Shown one piece after another: positions 60,991 to 64,000 of a stretch of DNA of 64,000 bases. The first letter of the stretch is position 1, and the number at the start of each line of letters is the position of its first letter. The DNA is from Amycolatopsis rifamycinica (lineage in GTDB: Bacteria > Actinomycetota > Actinomycetes > Mycobacteriales > Pseudonocardiaceae): assembly GCF_000695625.1 (NCBI RefSeq), contig NZ_JMQI01000028.1:186001-250000 (forward strand), written 5' to 3'. A program made the position numbers and the translations under genes. The notes beneath the pieces are model-generated. The model searched no databases. It saw only the letters and a program-made list of their open reading frames with translations, and was not told the origin of the DNA.

Positions 60991-63786
60991 CTAGGGGTAC
61001 GGCGCATCCCCGGGCGAGGGGGTTTCTGCCGGCACCGTGGCCAGCAGGGCCTGCACCTCCGCGGCGCGGGGGTCGCCGAGGCGCTGGCTGACGGTCAGCG
61101 CCTCGGCCCAATGGCCGCCCGCCTCCCGCTCGCGGCCCGTGCGGCGCTTCAAGCGGCCCAGGGTGATCTGAACGTCGATCGTGCCGTAGTCGGCGTTCAA
61201 TTCTTTCAGTTCCGCGAGCGCGTCGAGGCCGGCTTGCTCCGCTTCGGCGTGCCTGCCCGCTCCTTCGAGGGCCTCGGCGACGTTCCCGAGCGCGAGCGCC
61301 GCGTGGTAGCGGTCGCCGAGTTCGGCGAAGGCTTCGTGGGCCGCCTGGGCCGCTTCGGCGGCGTGGTCGTAGTCACGCAGGCCGATGCGGCTGGCGCTGA
61401 CGTTGAGGAGCGCGTGCGGCACGAAGGTGCGCTGGCCGTGGTCGCGCGCGAGGTGGACGGCTTGCAGCGCGTGCCGTTCGGCTTCGGCGTACTCGGCGCG
61501 GACGTAGTAGGCGCCGGCGAGGTTGGACAGGATCGCCACCGTCAGCGCGGTGCCGTCGCCGCCCTCGGACGCGGCGCGCGCTTCCTCCAGCGCCTCGAGC
61601 GCCTTGTCCGGCTGGAGGGTGCGCAGGTAGGCGGAGCCGAGGTTGTTGGCGCTGTACTGGAGACCGGTGCTGTCGCCGGCGTCGCGGGTGGCGGCGACGG
61701 CCGTGCGCGCGGTCGTGATCCAGTCGTCGCGGTCGTGGCGCTCGGCGAAGAAACCGCGCAGGAGCCACGCCAGTTTCCAGGCGTGCGCGGTCCAGCCGCG
61801 GGCGGCGGCGATGCCGACGAGCGCGGTGAGGGCCTGGCGTTCGGTGGTGTACCAGGCGATCGTCTGCTCGTGCTGTGCGAAGCGGACGGCGGGCAGCGGC
61901 GCCGGGTCGAGCGTGATGTCCTCGGTGAGCAGGTCGGGGCGGACCAGTTTGTTCGCTTCGGCGACGCTGACCAGGTACCAGTCGACGAGCCGGCGCAGCG
62001 CCGCCGCGCGCTCGGCCTCCGTCGATTCGGTTTCGACGAGTTCGCCCGCGTAGACGCGCAGCAGGTCGTGGAACTGGTAGCGGTCGGTGCCGGGCTGGTT
62101 CAGCAGGTGGGCGGCGGCGAGCTGGTCGGCGAGCTCACGGGCTTCGCGCAGGCCGGCGCCGGCGAGCGCGGCGGCCGAGGTCAGGCTGAAACCGTGCCCG
62201 GGGTGCAGGCCGAGCAGCCGGAAGAAGCGCGCCGCGGCCGGGCGCAGCGCCTTGTACGACCAGGAGAACGCGGCGCGGAGGTCGGTGCCGGCGTCCTGCG
62301 GGTCGCGCAGGGTGTCGAGCCGCAGGCGCTGGTCGCGCAGTTCCTCGACGATCCCGGCGAGCGAGACGCCGGAGAACCGGGAAGCGCGTTCCCCGGCCAG
62401 CGCCAGTGCCAGCGGCAGGCGGCCGCAGAGCTGGACGAGTTCGGCGACGGCGTCCGGTTCGGCGGCGACGCGCTGCGAGCCGACGCTGCCGGCGAGCAGC
62501 GCGGTGGCGTCGCGGTCGTCGAACGAGCGCAGGGCGATGCGGCGAGCGCCGTCGCGGGCGACGAGGCCGCGCAGCTGGTTGCGGCTGGTCACCACGACGA
62601 GGTTGCCGGGCCCGGGCAGCAGCGGCCGGACCTGGTCGGCGTCGCGGGCGTTGTCGAGCAGCATGAGGGTGCGGCTGCCGGCCAGCCTGCTGCGCAGCAG
62701 CGCCGAGCGTTCCTCCACAGTGGAGGGCAGCGTCTCGGCCGGGACGCCGAGGGCGCGCAGGAAGCCGGCCAGCGCGGCGCCGGGCGTAACCGGGGTGTCG
62801 GCGGAGTGGCCGCGCAGGTCGAGGAACAGCTGGCCGCCGGGGAAGCGCTCGCGGACGCGGTGGGACCAGTGCACGGCCAGCGACGTCTTCCCGACACCCG
62901 CGGTGCCTTCGATGACGACGATCCCGGACGCGCCGCCGGGCGGCAGCCGGTCGAGCTCGGCGAGTTCGGGGCCACGGCCGGTGAAGCCGGCGACGTCGAA
63001 GGGCAGCTGCCGCGGAACGGTGTGGACGGCCGGATCGGTGTCGGCGGCCAGCAGTTCGGCGTGCAGCCGCCGGAGGTCTTCGCCCGGCTCGACGCCCAGT
63101 TCGTCGGCCAGCAACGCCCGCAGCCCGGCGTACCGGGCCAGCGCCTCGGCGCGGCGCCCGGACCGGGCGAGGGTGCGCACCAGCCGTTCCCACAACGACT
63201 CCCGCAGCGGGTGCTGGGCGACGAGGTCGGTGAGTTCGGCGACGAGCCGGGCATCGGGGACGAGCCCGGTGTCGAGGTCGATGCGCTGCTCGACGGCGAA
63301 GAGGTACCGCTCGGTCAGCAGCGGCCCCCATTCGGCGGCGAGGGCGGGCGACCCGACACCTTCGAGCGGAGCCCCACCCCAGCCGTCGAGCGCGGCGGTG
63401 AGCAGTTCCCGGCGCCGAGCGGGTTCGGTCGCGGCGGCGGCCCGGTCGAGGGTCTGCAGGAAGCGCAGGGCGTCCACCCGGGACGGGTCGACGACGAGCC
63501 GGTAACCGTCCGGTTCGGTGACGACGGTGTCTTCGCCGCAGAGCCGGCGCAGGCGCATGACGTAGGTTTGCAGGCTGCCGCGGATGTGCGCGGGCGGAGT
63601 CTCCCCCCACACCCCCCGCGCGAGAGCATCGATCGAAACCAGCCGCCCGGCGGCGAGCGCGAGCGTGGCGAGCAGCGCGCGCTGCCGCGAACTGGTCAGC
63701 ACGACCGGCGAACCGTCGACGAGCACCTGGAACGGGCCGAGCAGCCGGATGTCGATGGTGGTCGCCCCCAGGTTCGCCTCGCCCAC
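60991..63786 (-). CDS. SARP/AfsR-family regulator with NB-ARC and TPR domains
   Basis: About 931 residues from GTG 63786; TTG 63849, 21 codons further up, is an in-frame alternative and the start is uncertain. An OmpR-type winged helix (about 10-85: RQRALLATLALAAGRLVS) and a bacterial transcriptional activation (BTAD) domain (about 95-245) are followed by an NB-ARC-like NTPase with Walker A GTAGVGKTSLAVHW (near 294) and a TPR region (about 690-925). AfsR-type proteins activate secondary-metabolite or developmental genes. No biosynthetic cluster lies in this window, so the target is unknown. The region 63850-64000 upstream shows no further gene. Confidence 0.9.
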   Translation of the reverse strand: MGEANLGATTIDIRLLGPFQVLVDGSPVVLTSSRQRALLATLALAAGRLVSIDALARGVWGETPPAHIRGSLQTYVMRLRRLCGEDTVVTEPDGYRLVVDPSRVDALRFLQTLDRAAAATEPARRRELLTAALDGWGGAPLEGVGSPALAAEWGPLLTERYLFAVEQRIDLDTGLVPDARLVAELTDLVAQHPLRESLWERLVRTLARSGRRAEALARYAGLRALLADELGVEPGEDLRRLHAELLAADTDPAVHTVPRQLPFDVAGFTGRGPELAELDRLPPGGASGIVVIEGTAGVGKTSLAVHWSHRVRERFPGGQLFLDLRGHSADTPVTPGAALAGFLRALGVPAETLPSTVEERSALLRSRLAGSRTLMLLDNARDADQVRPLLPGPGNLVVVTSRNQLRGLVARDGARRIALRSFDDRDATALLAGSVGSQRVAAEPDAVAELVQLCGRLPLALALAGERASRFSGVSLAGIVEELRDQRLRLDTLRDPQDAGTDLRAAFSWSYKALRPAAARFFRLLGLHPGHGFSLTSAAALAGAGLREARELADQLAAAHLLNQPGTDRYQFHDLLRVYAGELVETESTEAERAAALRRLVDWYLVSVAEANKLVRPDLLTEDITLDPAPLPAVRFAQHEQTIAWYTTERQALTALVGIAAARGWTAHAWKLAWLLRGFFAERHDRDDWITTARTAVAATRDAGDSTGLQYSANNLGSAYLRTLQPDKALEALEEARAASEGGDGTALTVAILSNLAGAYYVRAEYAEAERHALQAVHLARDHGQRTFVPHALLNVSASRIGLRDYDHAAEAAQAAHEAFAELGDRYHAALALGNVAEALEGAGRHAEAEQAGLDALAELKELNADYGTIDVQITLGRLKRRTGREREAGGHWAEALTVSQRLGDPRAAEVQALLATVPAETPSPGDAPYP

Positions 63787-64000
63787 GACCGGCCCCGCCG
63801 GACGCGGGCCCGAGGAACGCAGCGTGGCATCACTCGGCCGGGCGCTCAAGCAACTTCGCGAAATTGGGCGGTACCGGTCCCGGGCCGGGCGTTGGGCCGG
63901 CCGGGTGACCCACCGTCCCGTCCCGGCCGGCCTGGGGTAACTCTCCGCCGTACACAGGTCGGGCAGCGGGGAAGTCGGTTGGCGCGCATGGACGGTCGGC

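Noticed and set aside
60991..63786. A secondary-metabolite cluster next to the SARP gene
   Set aside because: Neighbouring genes in the window are ppk, mutT1 and cofC; any cluster would have to lie beyond the right edge.

Overview
The window is very GC-rich actinobacterial DNA. Strong third-codon G/C bias, many GTG starts, Shine-Dalgarno sites of the GGAGG type, a complete Mce locus, an F420-pathway gene, a SARP-type regulator and zinc-type bL28 together point to a filamentous member of the Pseudonocardiaceae. Amycolatopsis is the best guess; that is inference from gene content, not a database result.

Left part (1-6.0 kb): the tail of a HelD/HelR-type ATPase, a decayed MarR regulator, a 1263-residue HTH-nSTAND1-WD40 protein with 14 WD repeats, and a divergent luciferase-like monooxygenase. 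A strong palindromic repeat cluster follows (6.02-6.16 kb).

Mce region (6.2-21.8 kb): a promoter and repeated TGACAA/TTGTCA motifs precede a tightly overlapped ten-gene operon (two YrbE/MlaE permeases, MceA-F, two Mce-associated proteins). Next come three secreted proteins built from two shared domains, a secreted seven-bladed RCC1-like protein on the other strand, and a PucR/CdaR-type regulator that carries the same TTGTCA/TGACAA motif in its own upstream region. These probably form one lipid-import and cell-surface unit.

Accessory region (21.7-34.8 kb): a membrane protein/YtrA-type GntR pair with a clear operator; a complete IS481-family element with 16-bp target duplications, sitting inside the terminator between gntR and an arginase-family gene; pyruvate carboxylase; and a minus-strand run of erythromycin-esterase-like, membrane-anchored caspase-like, S8 peptidase and I78 inhibitor genes. 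This protease/inhibitor run is the best candidate for an unusual system.

Housekeeping and metabolism (34.3-46 kb): recG with a FakA/DAK2-like gene, rpmB with a possible switching leader, alpha/beta hydrolase, ung, gamma-carbonic anhydrase-like protein, a GH27 alpha-galactosidase, thiL, a RAM-domain protein, a DUF3515 protein and ddl.

Right part (46-64 kb): a MocR regulator divergent from a PNPOx-fold protein; a two-component system divergent from a ferric-reductase-like protein, an FMN-binding protein and ApbE (a predicted covalent-flavin electron-transfer chain); asparaginase; a cysteine dioxygenase behind a polycysteine leader peptide; plsC-gpsA; cofC/fbiD; ppk; a MutT1-type Nudix-phosphatase; and a SARP/AfsR-type regulator. 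No tRNA, rRNA or CRISPR array was seen.
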